From: Azonexus hydrophilus DSM 23864
GTDB taxonomy: Bacteria; Pseudomonadota; Gammaproteobacteria; Burkholderiales; Rhodocyclaceae
NCBI RefSeq assembly: GCF_000429605.1
Contig: NZ_AUCE01000012.1
Span: forward strand, 124,001-188,000
DNA length: 64,000 nucleotides
Direction of reading: 5' to 3'
Shown here: positions 1 through 7,815 of the stretch, in pieces
Numbering within the stretch: position 1 is the stretch's first letter
Layout of the letters: each line of letters opens with the position of its first letter
The notes under the pieces: model-generated
Told to the model about the DNA's origin: nothing
The model's input: only the letters and a program-made list of their open reading frames with translations
The model's database searches: none
Translations under genes and position numbers: made by a program

Positions 1-552
1 GGCATCGAACTGGTTGCGCGTGCCGGTTACGAGCGCAATACGACCCAGGTCGAGGGCGCTGTCGAGTCGATGCTGAAGGCCAATCCGGCGTCGATTTTCC
101 TCGGGGCGACGACGCTGGCGGCGGTCGAATTTGTGCGTCAGTACCGCGAGCGCGGTGGTATTGCGACGATCTACGGTCTTTCCATCATCGATTCGAAAGT
201 CCTGCTCGACAAGCTCGGGCCAGAAGTTGCTCGCGGCTTTGCCTTCTCGCAGGTGGTGCCGCCGGAAAGCAAGTCGGTACTGCCGCTGGTGCGCGAGTAT
301 GCCAAGCTGAAGGGGCAGGGCAAGCACGCCGACCTCGGCGCCCGTTCGATGGAGGGCTTCATCGCCGCCAAGGTGCTGGTTGCTGCGTTGCGCAAGGGGG
401 CCGCCAGCGGAGCCGAAGCCGGCAAGGCGGTGGCGGCGATCCGCAAGCTTGATCTCGGCGGTTACAGCCTCGATTTTTCGGCCAGCGACCGCACTGGCTC
501 GACCTACGTCGACTTCGCCATGCTTGGCCGTGGCGGCCAGGTCGTTCAGTAA
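1..552 (+). CDS. ABC transporter substrate-binding protein, branched-chain amino acid (LivK/Peripla_BP_6) type, 3' part
   Basis: The frame is open from the first base of the window to the stop at 550-552, so this is the C-terminal 183 residues of a gene that starts to the left. Stretches such as ANPASIFLGATTLAAVEFVR, the alternating beta/alpha pattern and the ending STYVDFAMLGRGGQVVQ fit the second lobe of type I periplasmic binding proteins, the Leu/Ile/Val receptor family, which deliver a ligand to an inner-membrane ABC importer. The ligand cannot be told from this fragment. No transporter permease or ATPase follows; the next gene is on the other strand, so any partner genes lie outside the window or this is an orphan receptor. 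Confidence 0.8.
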   Translation, partial: GIELVARAGYERNTTQVEGAVESMLKANPASIFLGATTLAAVEFVRQYRERGGIATIYGLSIIDSKVLLDKLGPEVARGFAFSQVVPPESKSVLPLVREYAKLKGQGKHADLGARSMEGFIAAKVLVAALRKGAASGAEAGKAVAAIRKLDLGGYSLDFSASDRTGSTYVDFAMLGRGGQVVQ

Positions 553-560
553 GACGCCGG

Positions 561-1049
561 CTACAGGCGGCGGATCTTCTCGAGCAGCGCCGTCGTCGAT
601 TTCTGATGGATGAACGGGATGGAATGCACCGTCCCGCCCCAGTCGCGCACTTCGTTGCAGCCAACGATCTTGTCCACCGGCCAGTCGCCGCCCTTGACCA
701 GGATGTCGGGGCGACAGTCGAGGATGCGCTGCAAGGGCGTGTCCTCGTCGAACCAGGTGACCAGGCTGACACATTCGAGCGCCGCCATGACTGCCAGCCG
801 GTCGGCCAGCGCATTCACCGGGCGGTCGTCGCCTTTGCCCAGTCGCTTGACCGAGGCGTCGGTATTGAGCGCCACCACCATGCTCGTTCCCAAGGCTGCG
901 GCCTGCGCCAGGTAAGTGACGTGGCCGCGGTGCAGGATGTCGAAGCAGCCGTTGGTGAATACCAGCGGCCGGGCCAGCCCGGCGCAGCGCTGCGCCAGTT
1001 CATCGGGCGGGCAGATCTTGTTTTCGAAGGCGGGGGACGAGTAGTTCAT
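561..1049 (-). CDS. rfaE2: D-glycero-beta-D-manno-heptose 1-phosphate adenylyltransferase (RfaE domain II type)
   Basis: A 162-residue nucleotidyltransferase that loads AMP onto heptose 1-phosphate to give ADP-heptose, the donor for the LPS inner core. The cytidylyltransferase-type signature GCFDILHRGHVTYL (HxGH) sits near residue 40, and the later VKGGDW segment is also family-typical. Length matches the stand-alone domain; E. coli HldE has it fused to a kinase. The reading frame continues 20 codons upstream, but the Met at 1049 followed by NYSSPAFENKI gives the usual length. gmhA, another enzyme of the same pathway, lies at 23.6-24.2 kb. Convergent with the binding-protein gene with only 8 bases between the stops. 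Confidence 0.9.
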   Translation of the reverse strand: MNYSSPAFENKICPPDELAQRCAGLARPLVFTNGCFDILHRGHVTYLAQAAALGTSMVVALNTDASVKRLGKGDDRPVNALADRLAVMAALECVSLVTWFDEDTPLQRILDCRPDILVKGGDWPVDKIVGCNEVRDWGGTVHSIPFIHQKSTTALLEKIRRL

Positions 1050-1089
1050 GGCGGACAATGTTCGGCTGAGGCCGGCATTGTACCCCCGC

Positions 1090-3684
1090 TCAGCCGCCCG
1101 GCAGCGCAACCAGGCGGGCCGGTTCCTGTTCCGGGCAGTGGCAGCCGATGCGCCGACAGAGTCGGTCGACGCCGATGATCGACAGCATGCCGTGACGGTC
1201 GCCGGCCCGGCGCATGCCTTCGACCACGCCGATGGTCAGGGTGTCTCCGGCGGCTGCCATGTGGCTGACCGGCTGGATTTCCTCGCGGGCCACTTCGGGA
1301 ATTTCGCCCAGTTCGTCGACCAGCAGGCCGAGGCAGCTCTTGCCATGGGTACGGACCACGATGATCTGGCGCGCCCGCTCGGGGATGTCGGCGCCGGGTG
1401 TCAGCAGGCGTTCGAGGTGTAGCACCGAGATCAGGTTGCCGCGGTACATGCGGACGCCAGCGACCAGGTCGCTCTTGCCGCCGAAGACCGGTGTCAGTTC
1501 CTCGGTGTCGATGGCCTCGACCACATCGTTGGTCGGGATGCCGAGCCATTGCTTGCCGATGTAGAAAGTGGCGATTTCGAGCAGGTCGTTGCCGTTGCCG
1601 ACGCGCCGTGTGCGGCCCTGGGTACTGTTGCGACTGCTCCGGGTGGGGGCGGCCTCACCGACAGCGACGCTGCCGAGCGGGAAAGCCGAAATGGCCAGGA
1701 TGTCGTCCACCTGCCCGTCGCTGGTCTTGTACTCGCGGTAGCCGGCCGATTGGGCGGTGCCGACGGCGTAATACTGCGCGTCGATGTTGACGATGTCGGC
1801 GCAGCGGCCGCCCCGGCCGAGCTTGCGCTGCATCGGGGAGAGCGGGAACAGGCTGTTCGCCGGGTAACGCGGATCGGTGCAGGAAATCACGCGCCCATCC
1901 TCGCGGACGAAGGCCGAGAAGGCCCCGTCGACGATCTGGCCGCTGGCGTCGCGGGGCAGGGCATCGTGGAGCATCGCGGAAAACTGCGGGGCGCCGTCGA
2001 AAACGATGCCGATGCCGCCGACCACCTTGCTGTTGCCGGGATCGCGGATGGCAGCGGCGTAGATGTAGGTCGGCCGGTTGGCGTAAAGCGCGCTCGGCGC
2101 GAAATGCGAGAAGACGTAGGCGCGCGAGTTGTCGATGGCCAGGCAGCGGCCGACCCATTCCTCGTGCAGCCGGCTGCCGACCAGGGACTCGCTGTCGTCG
2201 GCCGAACTGGCAACCACCTGGCCCTGCGTGTTGAACAGGATGAGGTTGGTGTACACGGTGTACAAGCCATTGATGTAACGCAGTATCTCCGCGCATTGCG
2301 CACTCTGCGCCGGGCTCAGTGCGGGTTCGGACAGCATCTGGCGGAAGCTGGCGTTGAGCGCCCACCAGCGACAGTCGTTGGCGCGCTCGTAGAGATTGCG
2401 GTCCATCACGTCGATGGCAAACGCCGCCCGCGACACGCCGTTCTGCAGCAGCGCGGCAACCACCGTCTGGTGCAGGTTGCCGATCGATTGCTCGAAGATG
2501 GACTGGGTTTTGCGCCCGGTATTGGAAATTTCCCAGAGCAGGGTCTTGGCGAAAGCGGCATTGCCCTGGCTGGCGTCGACCTGGCGGACCGAACCGTTCC
2601 AGACCGAGCGGTTGAGGTCTTCCTGGATGCGCTCGGCGCGGGCCGGTATGGTCTGCAAGGCTTCGGAAAACAGGCTGGGGTGGCGGGTGACGTTGGCCAG
2701 CGTCTGGCTGTCAATGTGCTGCAGCAATTTGGTTTCATTGCGCTCGAAGGCGAACTCCAGCGGAATCAGCGCCAGGCCTAGCCAGCCCGGGCCGGGGTAG
2801 CCCTGGTAGGCGTGCGCCGGGCGGGCGAAGGCCAGGTATTCGCGGCCAGCCAGGCGGATGATTTCGCCTCCGGCGTCGAGCAGACGTTGTTCGAGGCGGG
2901 TGCCCGGCGGCAACTGGATCGGCGATGAACTGGCGACCACTTCGCCACTGGTGTCCACCGTCGCCAGCAGGCTCAGGTCGCCGTCGTCGAGCAGGTTGGC
3001 AAAAATACCCTGCATTTCGTCGGCGAGCCGGAAGGCAAGCGCCAGCACGCCGAGGCAGTTGCCGCCGTCGTCCTCGACCCGGTAGGCGTAGATTAGTTGC
3101 TTGCCGGCCGGCAGGAAATCGGTCTCGCCGAAATATTCGACATAACTGGCCGGTGTCGATCGTGCTTCGCTGATCAGCGGATGGCAGGAAGTTTCGCCCG
3201 GATGTTCGTGGAGCCGGGCGCGGATGCGGCCATCGGGGGCGAACAGGACAATGTCGGCATAGACCGAGTATTTCTCGACATATTCGCGAAAGCGCGCCTG
3301 CAGCAGGGCGGGGCTGGCGTCTTCGCCGAGCAGGAAATTGCGGATGTCGTCGTCGGCTGACAGGAAGCCGATGTCGGCGGTGCGCTCGAACAGGTTGCGG
3401 ACCAGGATGTCGATGCTGGTCTGGGCCTTGGCCCGCAGTTCGGCCACCGATTTGCGCAGGGTCTCGCGGCCGAGGTGGTTGAGCAGGTCACCGGTCAATT
3501 GCTGGAAGGCTTCGCGGGTGCCGGCCATTTCGGTGGCGGCGCCGGTCAGCTGGCCGAGCAGGCCAAGCGTGTCCCAGGTCGCCTGCAGGCCACCGAGTAC
3601 TTCGCGATAGTCCTCGACCCCCTGCATGTGACGCACGCAGCCACTTAGCGACGGGTCGATCTCGATTCCCTTGTAAAGCGCCAT
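1090..3684 (-). CDS. Cache-type sensor protein with C-terminal CheW domain
   Basis: An 864-residue protein. The last ~170 residues (from about 695, DLLEIATFYIGKQWLGIP through IIGVDRLCR) are a CheW domain, which normally bridges chemoreceptors and the CheA kinase. The upstream ~690 residues look like two Cache-like sensor units (roughly 70-330 and 400-680): both halves carry the pattern of a helical stretch, an ARLHEH/ASSADD-type strand and YAYRVEDDGGNCLGVLAL / YIYAAAIRDPGNSKVVGGIG, which is typical of dCache folds. I see no convincing signal peptide, no clear pair of transmembrane helices and no MCP hairpin, so it may be a soluble sensor. Start chosen at the Met preceded by GAGGAGG-like sequence on the minus strand (3694-3700). 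Ligand unknown. No other che gene is near. Confidence 0.75.
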   Translation of the reverse strand: MALYKGIEIDPSLSGCVRHMQGVEDYREVLGGLQATWDTLGLLGQLTGAATEMAGTREAFQQLTGDLLNHLGRETLRKSVAELRAKAQTSIDILVRNLFERTADIGFLSADDDIRNFLLGEDASPALLQARFREYVEKYSVYADIVLFAPDGRIRARLHEHPGETSCHPLISEARSTPASYVEYFGETDFLPAGKQLIYAYRVEDDGGNCLGVLALAFRLADEMQGIFANLLDDGDLSLLATVDTSGEVVASSSPIQLPPGTRLEQRLLDAGGEIIRLAGREYLAFARPAHAYQGYPGPGWLGLALIPLEFAFERNETKLLQHIDSQTLANVTRHPSLFSEALQTIPARAERIQEDLNRSVWNGSVRQVDASQGNAAFAKTLLWEISNTGRKTQSIFEQSIGNLHQTVVAALLQNGVSRAAFAIDVMDRNLYERANDCRWWALNASFRQMLSEPALSPAQSAQCAEILRYINGLYTVYTNLILFNTQGQVVASSADDSESLVGSRLHEEWVGRCLAIDNSRAYVFSHFAPSALYANRPTYIYAAAIRDPGNSKVVGGIGIVFDGAPQFSAMLHDALPRDASGQIVDGAFSAFVREDGRVISCTDPRYPANSLFPLSPMQRKLGRGGRCADIVNIDAQYYAVGTAQSAGYREYKTSDGQVDDILAISAFPLGSVAVGEAAPTRSSRNSTQGRTRRVGNGNDLLEIATFYIGKQWLGIPTNDVVEAIDTEELTPVFGGKSDLVAGVRMYRGNLISVLHLERLLTPGADIPERARQIIVVRTHGKSCLGLLVDELGEIPEVAREEIQPVSHMAAAGDTLTIGVVEGMRRAGDRHGMLSIIGVDRLCRRIGCHCPEQEPARLVALPGG

Positions 3685-3855
3685 CCGGATTGCCTCCTCG
3701 TTTTTTGCGCCCGGGCTGGGCGCATTTTTTTACGGAAGCATGAATAAGCAAAGAATGTACCGATAATTCAATGCCTTGCCGGGTGCGGGATTCGGCGACT
3801 GTGGCAGTCTATTTGTCGGATTTTCTCCGTGGGCGATGCGACACGATGTCGGGTT

Positions 3856-4764
3856 TCAAACGCCCATTTGCTGTCGGCTGTGCAGGGCTTGCAGCGCGTC
3901 TTCCAGGCTGAGCAGCAGACTGACGCCGGGGATGGCGGCGGTCCGTTGTACCCCGGCGCCGCCGGCCCACAAACAGATTTCGCTGGGCAGCAGGGCACGC
4001 AGTTGTTGCAGCAACGGAGCGACCTGGCGGGCGGGGAAGGCGCTGGAGAAGGACAGGGCAACGATGTCGGCGGCGTGCGCCTCGCTGGCGCGGACGATCT
4101 CCATCAGCGGCATCTGCGTGCCCAGCGGGATGCATTCCGCGCCTTCGAGGCAGAACAGGGCCTCGGCCATCAGCAGGCCGAGCACATGCTGTTCCTCGGG
4201 CACCGTGGTCAGCAGGATGCGGGGATGGCCCCGGCCGGCCGGCAGCGCGGCGATGTTCTGGCGCAGCAGGCGCTTGCTCAGTTCGGTGAACAGGTGTTCC
4301 TCGAAAACTTCGATGCGACCGCTTTCCCAGGCCTGGCCGATCTGCCAGGACAGCGGGGCAATGGTGTCCTGGACAAAACGCTGCAGGCCCTGGCGGGCTA
4401 CGCGCTGTTGCATGGCCTGGGTGAAGCCGGTCGCGTCGTGGCGGCGGATCAGCTCAATCAGCGCGGCCAGGTCGTCGGCGTCGGCGTTCTCCGCCGGTTC
4501 GCCGGCAACATTCGCGTGGCGCGGGGCGAGGACGGCGAGTTCCTCGGTCGGCAGCGCAATCAGCTTGCCGGGCCGGTGGCCGCGGTCCATCAGGCGTTTT
4601 ATCTGGCACAGGCGGTCCACCTGCTCGGCGCTGTACTGGCGTTCGCCGGTGCTGTCGCGTTCGGGTGACGGAAACCCGTAACGGCGTTCCCAGACGCGCA
4701 GGACATCCTTGGAAAGACCGGTTTCGCGTTCGACGGCGGCAATATTGAAATTCGGGGAGCTCAT
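3856..4764 (-). CDS. MerR-family transcriptional regulator with cobalamin-binding domain (LitR/CarH type)
   Basis: 302 residues. Residues 6-75 are a MerR winged helix (NIAAVERETGLSKDVLRVWERRYG). Residues ~95-175 are the helical cap and ~182-285 the Rossmann B12-binding domain. The W-x9-EH motif is complete (W146, E156, H157), and ExHxxG is present with H193 in the position of the cobalt-ligating histidine. In CarH/LitR these residues hold adenosylcobalamin, and light breaks the tetramer and lifts repression. Divergent from folE2 and the lipid operon, which it probably represses. The reading frame extends 13 codons upstream, but the Met at 4764 starts the conserved fold. Class within the LitR family and light response are inferred. 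Confidence 0.88.
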   Translation of the reverse strand: MSSPNFNIAAVERETGLSKDVLRVWERRYGFPSPERDSTGERQYSAEQVDRLCQIKRLMDRGHRPGKLIALPTEELAVLAPRHANVAGEPAENADADDLAALIELIRRHDATGFTQAMQQRVARQGLQRFVQDTIAPLSWQIGQAWESGRIEVFEEHLFTELSKRLLRQNIAALPAGRGHPRILLTTVPEEQHVLGLLMAEALFCLEGAECIPLGTQMPLMEIVRASEAHAADIVALSFSSAFPARQVAPLLQQLRALLPSEICLWAGGAGVQRTAAIPGVSLLLSLEDALQALHSRQQMGV

Positions 4765-4766
4765 TG

Positions 4767-4883
4767 TTTTGTCCTGAACAAATGTTAGACAAACAGTTGA
4801 CATTGATCGATTTGCTGACTATCTTACGAACAAAGATAATTTTTGTCCAGGACAAAATAGCGGCCAGCCCCAGTTTTTGTTCA
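4767..4883. promoter_or_regulatory. Candidate operator array for the B12-binding MerR regulator
   Basis: The divergent intergenic region holds repeated TTGTCC/GGACAA-type half-sites. There is a near-perfect palindrome TTTTGTCCAGGACAAAA at 4841-4857, a pair TTGTCC/GAACAA at 4769-4781, single sites GACAA at 4788, GAACAA at 4828 and TTGTTC at about 4878. Several same-strand copies are about one, two or four helical turns apart (4776, 4788, 4828, 4850). They flank and overlap the folE2 promoter, as expected for repression and autoregulation. The assignment to the adjacent regulator is inference. Confidence 0.6.
4797..4825 (+). promoter_or_regulatory. Predicted sigma70 promoter of the folE2 operon
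   Basis: TTGACA at 4797-4802 and TATCTT at 4820-4825 with 17-base spacing; predicted start near 4832. Half-sites of the operator array lie just upstream of the -35 and across the start, and the main palindrome begins about 10 bases downstream of it. Confidence 0.6.
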
Positions 4884-4910
4884 CCCTTGCGACCCACTTG
4901 GAGAAAACGC

Positions 4911-5711
4911 ATGAACGCCCCGGAAAAAATCTTCCTGCCCGATGTCCAGTCCAGCCCGGATACCCGTTTTCTGGCGATCCAGAACGTCGGCGTCAAGGGC
5001 TTGCGCTATCCGATCCAGTTCCAGTCGGCCGATGGTTCGGTGCTGGCCACCGTGGCGACCATAGCCATGACCGTCGGTCTGGCTGCCGACGTCAAGGGAA
5101 CCCACATGTCGCGCTTCGTCGAGCTGCTCGAAGCCGGGCGTGGCGTGGTCAGCCAGGACGGCCTGTTCCGCATGCTCGAAGAAATGCTGATGCGCCTGGA
5201 GGCCAGCAGCGGCCGCATCGAAATGCGTTTCCCCTGGTTCATCCGCAAGGCGGCACCGGTTTCCGGCGCCGAGAGCCTGCTCGACTACGACGCGACTTTC
5301 ATCGTCGACAAGCAGGAAGGGCGTTACCCGACCCTGAGCATGGAAATCACCGCGCCGGTGACCAGCCTCTGCCCCTGCTCGAAGAAGATTTCCGATTACG
5401 GTGCGCACAACCAGCGCTCGCACATCACCCTGTCGGTCAATTTACGCGCCCTGATGTCGCTGGACGAACTGGTGCGCATCGCCGAGGAAGAGGCGTCCTG
5501 CGAGGTGTTCGGTCTGCTCAAGCGGCCGGACGAGAAGTGGGTGACCGAACGCGCCTACGACAATCCGAAGTTCGTCGAGGATCTGGTGCGCGACATCGCC
5601 CTGCGCCTGATGAAGGAACCGCGGGTCGCATCCTGGCGCGTGATTTCCGAGAATTTCGAGTCGATCCACAACCACTCCGCTTACGCGGAACTGCACGGCA
5701 GCAATGCCTGA
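4911..5711 (+). CDS. folE2: GTP cyclohydrolase FolE2 (type IB)
   Basis: 266 residues. It converts GTP to 7,8-dihydroneopterin triphosphate, the entry to folate and pterin synthesis, using a metal site different from FolE. The COG1469/FolE2 signature is clear: SLCPCSKKISDYGAHNQRSH in the second half, which includes the metal-binding Cys. The ATG at 4911 is preceded by GGAG at 4900-4903. First gene of the operon controlled from the LitR-like regulator, 9 bases before the next gene. In this setting it may supply a reduced pterin for a light- or stress-linked enzyme rather than bulk folate; that is inference. Confidence 0.93.
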   Translation: MNAPEKIFLPDVQSSPDTRFLAIQNVGVKGLRYPIQFQSADGSVLATVATIAMTVGLAADVKGTHMSRFVELLEAGRGVVSQDGLFRMLEEMLMRLEASSGRIEMRFPWFIRKAAPVSGAESLLDYDATFIVDKQEGRYPTLSMEITAPVTSLCPCSKKISDYGAHNQRSHITLSVNLRALMSLDELVRIAEEEASCEVFGLLKRPDEKWVTERAYDNPKFVEDLVRDIALRLMKEPRVASWRVISENFESIHNHSAYAELHGSNA

Positions 5712-5720
5712 GGAGCGATC

Positions 5721-7037
5721 ATGGACAGGATGAACCGTCAGCGTATCGCCGTCGTCGGCGCCGGCATCTCGGGTCTGGCCAGTGCCTGGCTGCTGTCGCG
5801 CCGCTACGACGTGACCCTGTTCGAGGCGGGTGATTACCTCGGCGGTCACACCAATACCGTAGACGTCACCGTGGATGGTTTCACGCATCCGGTCGATACC
5901 GGTTTCCTGGTTTTCAACGAGCTTACCTATCCCAACCTGATCGCCATGTTTGCCCTGCTCGGGGTCGATTCGGTGGCGACCGAGATGTCGTTCGCGGTCA
6001 GCCTGCGCAAGCCCGAACTCGAATGGGCGGGCAGCAACCTGGCCACGGTCTTCGGCCAGAAGCGCAATCTGCTGCGCCCGGCCTTCTGGCGCATGCTCGG
6101 CGACATCCTGCGCTTCAACCGCGAGAGCACCGCCTGGCTGTTGTCGCATCCCGGCGATTCGCGCAGCCTGGGCGAGTTTCTCGACGCCGGCGGCTATTCG
6201 CGCGAATTCGCCGACTGGTACCTGCTGCCGATGGCGGCCGCCATCTGGTCCTGTCCGACCGGCCAGATGCGCGCCATGCCGCTCGGGCCCTTCGTCCGTT
6301 TCTGCAACAACCACGGCCTGCTGCAGATTTTCGACCGGCCGGCCTGGCGCACCGTCAGCGGCGGCGCCCGGACCTATGTGCGCAAGCTCGCCGAACAGCT
6401 CGCCGACGTCCGTGTCGCCTGCCCGGTCAGCGCCGTGACGCGAGAAGCCGCCGGCCTGAGGGTGACGCATGAGCACGGTAGCGACCACTACGACCAGGTG
6501 GTGATGGCCTGCCACAGCGACCAGTCGCTGGCCATTCTCGGCTACACCGCCAGCGACGCCCAGCGCGAGGTGCTGGCGGCGATCCGCTACCAGCCGAACC
6601 GGGCCATCCTGCATACCGATCCGGCCCTGCTGCCACGCCAGCGTTCGCTGTGGTCGGCGTGGAACTACTTTGCCGGCGAAGGCGCGCCGGGCGAGCAGCC
6701 GGTCGGCGTTTCCTACCTGATCAACAAGCTGCAGCCGCTGCCTTTCTCGACGCCGGTGGTGGTGACCCTCAACCCGGTCAGCGAGCCGGCGCCGGACAAG
6801 ATTCTGGCCGAGTTCGACTATGCCCACCCGGTGTTCGACGCCGCCGCCATCGCCGCCCAGGAAAGGCTGCCTGAGGTCCAGGGCGAGAACGGCATCTGGC
6901 TGGCCGGTGCCTGGGGCAGCTACGGCTTCCACGAGGACGGCCTCAAGTCGGCCTTGCGCGTGGCCAATGCGCTCGGCGTCCAGGCGCCCTGGCAGGGTAG
7001 CGTCGCCGAACTGCTGGCCGAAACGGAGACGGCCTGA
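5721..7037 (+). CDS. FAD-dependent amine-oxidase-like oxidoreductase (fatty-acid desaturase candidate, UfaD-like)
   Basis: 438 residues, start supported by GAGGAG upstream. An N-terminal FAD-binding beta-alpha-beta (RIAVVGAGISGLASAW, then E at the end of the second strand, followed by GGHTNTV) and a C-terminal WLAGAWGSYGFHEDGLKSA segment identify the NAD/FAD-binding amine-oxidase superfamily. Homologues sit beside DUF1365 and CFA-type genes in many Proteobacteria. In Rhodobacter sphaeroides a protein of this type takes part in furan fatty acid synthesis as desaturase; the same role here is inference from the neighbourhood. Third in line from the LitR-like regulator, separated from DUF1365 by 7 bases. 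Confidence 0.8.
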   Translation: MDRMNRQRIAVVGAGISGLASAWLLSRRYDVTLFEAGDYLGGHTNTVDVTVDGFTHPVDTGFLVFNELTYPNLIAMFALLGVDSVATEMSFAVSLRKPELEWAGSNLATVFGQKRNLLRPAFWRMLGDILRFNRESTAWLLSHPGDSRSLGEFLDAGGYSREFADWYLLPMAAAIWSCPTGQMRAMPLGPFVRFCNNHGLLQIFDRPAWRTVSGGARTYVRKLAEQLADVRVACPVSAVTREAAGLRVTHEHGSDHYDQVVMACHSDQSLAILGYTASDAQREVLAAIRYQPNRAILHTDPALLPRQRSLWSAWNYFAGEGAPGEQPVGVSYLINKLQPLPFSTPVVVTLNPVSEPAPDKILAEFDYAHPVFDAAAIAAQERLPEVQGENGIWLAGAWGSYGFHEDGLKSALRVANALGVQAPWQGSVAELLAETETA

Positions 7038-7044
7038 GGTCATC

Positions 7045-7815
7045 ATGCGCGGCACGCCCGAACTTTTCCTCGGCCACGTCATGCACCGGCGCCTGCGGCC
7101 GGCGGTGAACGCCTTCGTCTATCCGGTGTTCTACCTCCAGCTGCCGGTGCGCCGACTGGGCGAGTGCGACTGCGGCATCTTCTCGGTCGACCGCCGCAAC
7201 ATCCTCTCGCTGCGCAGCGCGGACTACGGTCCCCGCGACGGTTCGCCGCTGTTGCCGTGGATCACCGGCGTGTTACGCGAGCACGGCCTGCCCGACGACG
7301 GCGAGATCGTGCTGCAGACCTTCCCGCGCGTTTTCGGTTACGTCTTCAATCCGGTCAGCTTCTGGTACTGCCGCGACCGCGCCGGCGCGCTGATCGCCGT
7401 CCTCGCCGAAGTGAACAACACCTTCGGCGGTCATCACAGCTACCTGCTGCACGACCACGGCCGGCCGCTGGCTGACGGTGCCGAACTCCAAGCCGCCAAG
7501 ATATTCCACGTCTCGCCGTTCTGCGAGGTGGAAGGTGGCTACCGCTTCCGCTTCCGCCTGGAGCGGGATACCCAGGTGGCCCGCATCGACTACGCCGACG
7601 CCGACGGCGACCTGCTGCTCACCTCGATTTCCGGCCGCCCGCAGGGCTGGCGAGTGGGCAGCCTGTTGCGCAACTTCCTGCGCATGCCGCTGCTCACGGC
7701 TGGCGTCATTTTCCGCATTCACTGGCAGGCGCTCAAATTGTGGCTGAAGGGCGTGCCCTTCGTCGGCGCCAACCCGGGCAACAAGGGCCCGCTACTTCAG
7801 GAGACAAGCAAATGA
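7045..7815 (+). CDS. DUF1365 domain-containing protein
   Basis: 256 residues, beginning MRGTPELFLGHVMHRRLRPAVN. DUF1365 hallmarks seen: YPVFYLQLPV, FPRVFGYVFNPVSFWYC and the NNTFGGHHSYLL stretch, rich in His and aromatic residues. Biochemical role not firmly known; the family travels with CFA-like methyltransferases and FAD oxidoreductases in light- and singlet-oxygen-responsive operons, so a step in modifying membrane fatty acids is plausible. The stop overlaps the next start in an ATGA (7812-7815), so translation is probably coupled. Confidence 0.85.
   Translation: MRGTPELFLGHVMHRRLRPAVNAFVYPVFYLQLPVRRLGECDCGIFSVDRRNILSLRSADYGPRDGSPLLPWITGVLREHGLPDDGEIVLQTFPRVFGYVFNPVSFWYCRDRAGALIAVLAEVNNTFGGHHSYLLHDHGRPLADGAELQAAKIFHVSPFCEVEGGYRFRFRLERDTQVARIDYADADGDLLLTSISGRPQGWRVGSLLRNFLRMPLLTAGVIFRIHWQALKLWLKGVPFVGANPGNKGPLLQETSK

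Noticed and set aside
3701-3731. Hairpin GCGCCC/GGGCGC flanked by T-runs on the plus strand
   Set aside because: It looks like a plus-strand terminator, but no plus-strand gene ends here; on the minus strand it is just the leader of the Cache-CheW gene with A-runs. Possible leader structure only.
4764-4910. Upstream extension of folE2 by 49 codons
   Set aside because: The extension runs through the operator array, and the ATG at 4911 has a proper ribosome site and the family start.
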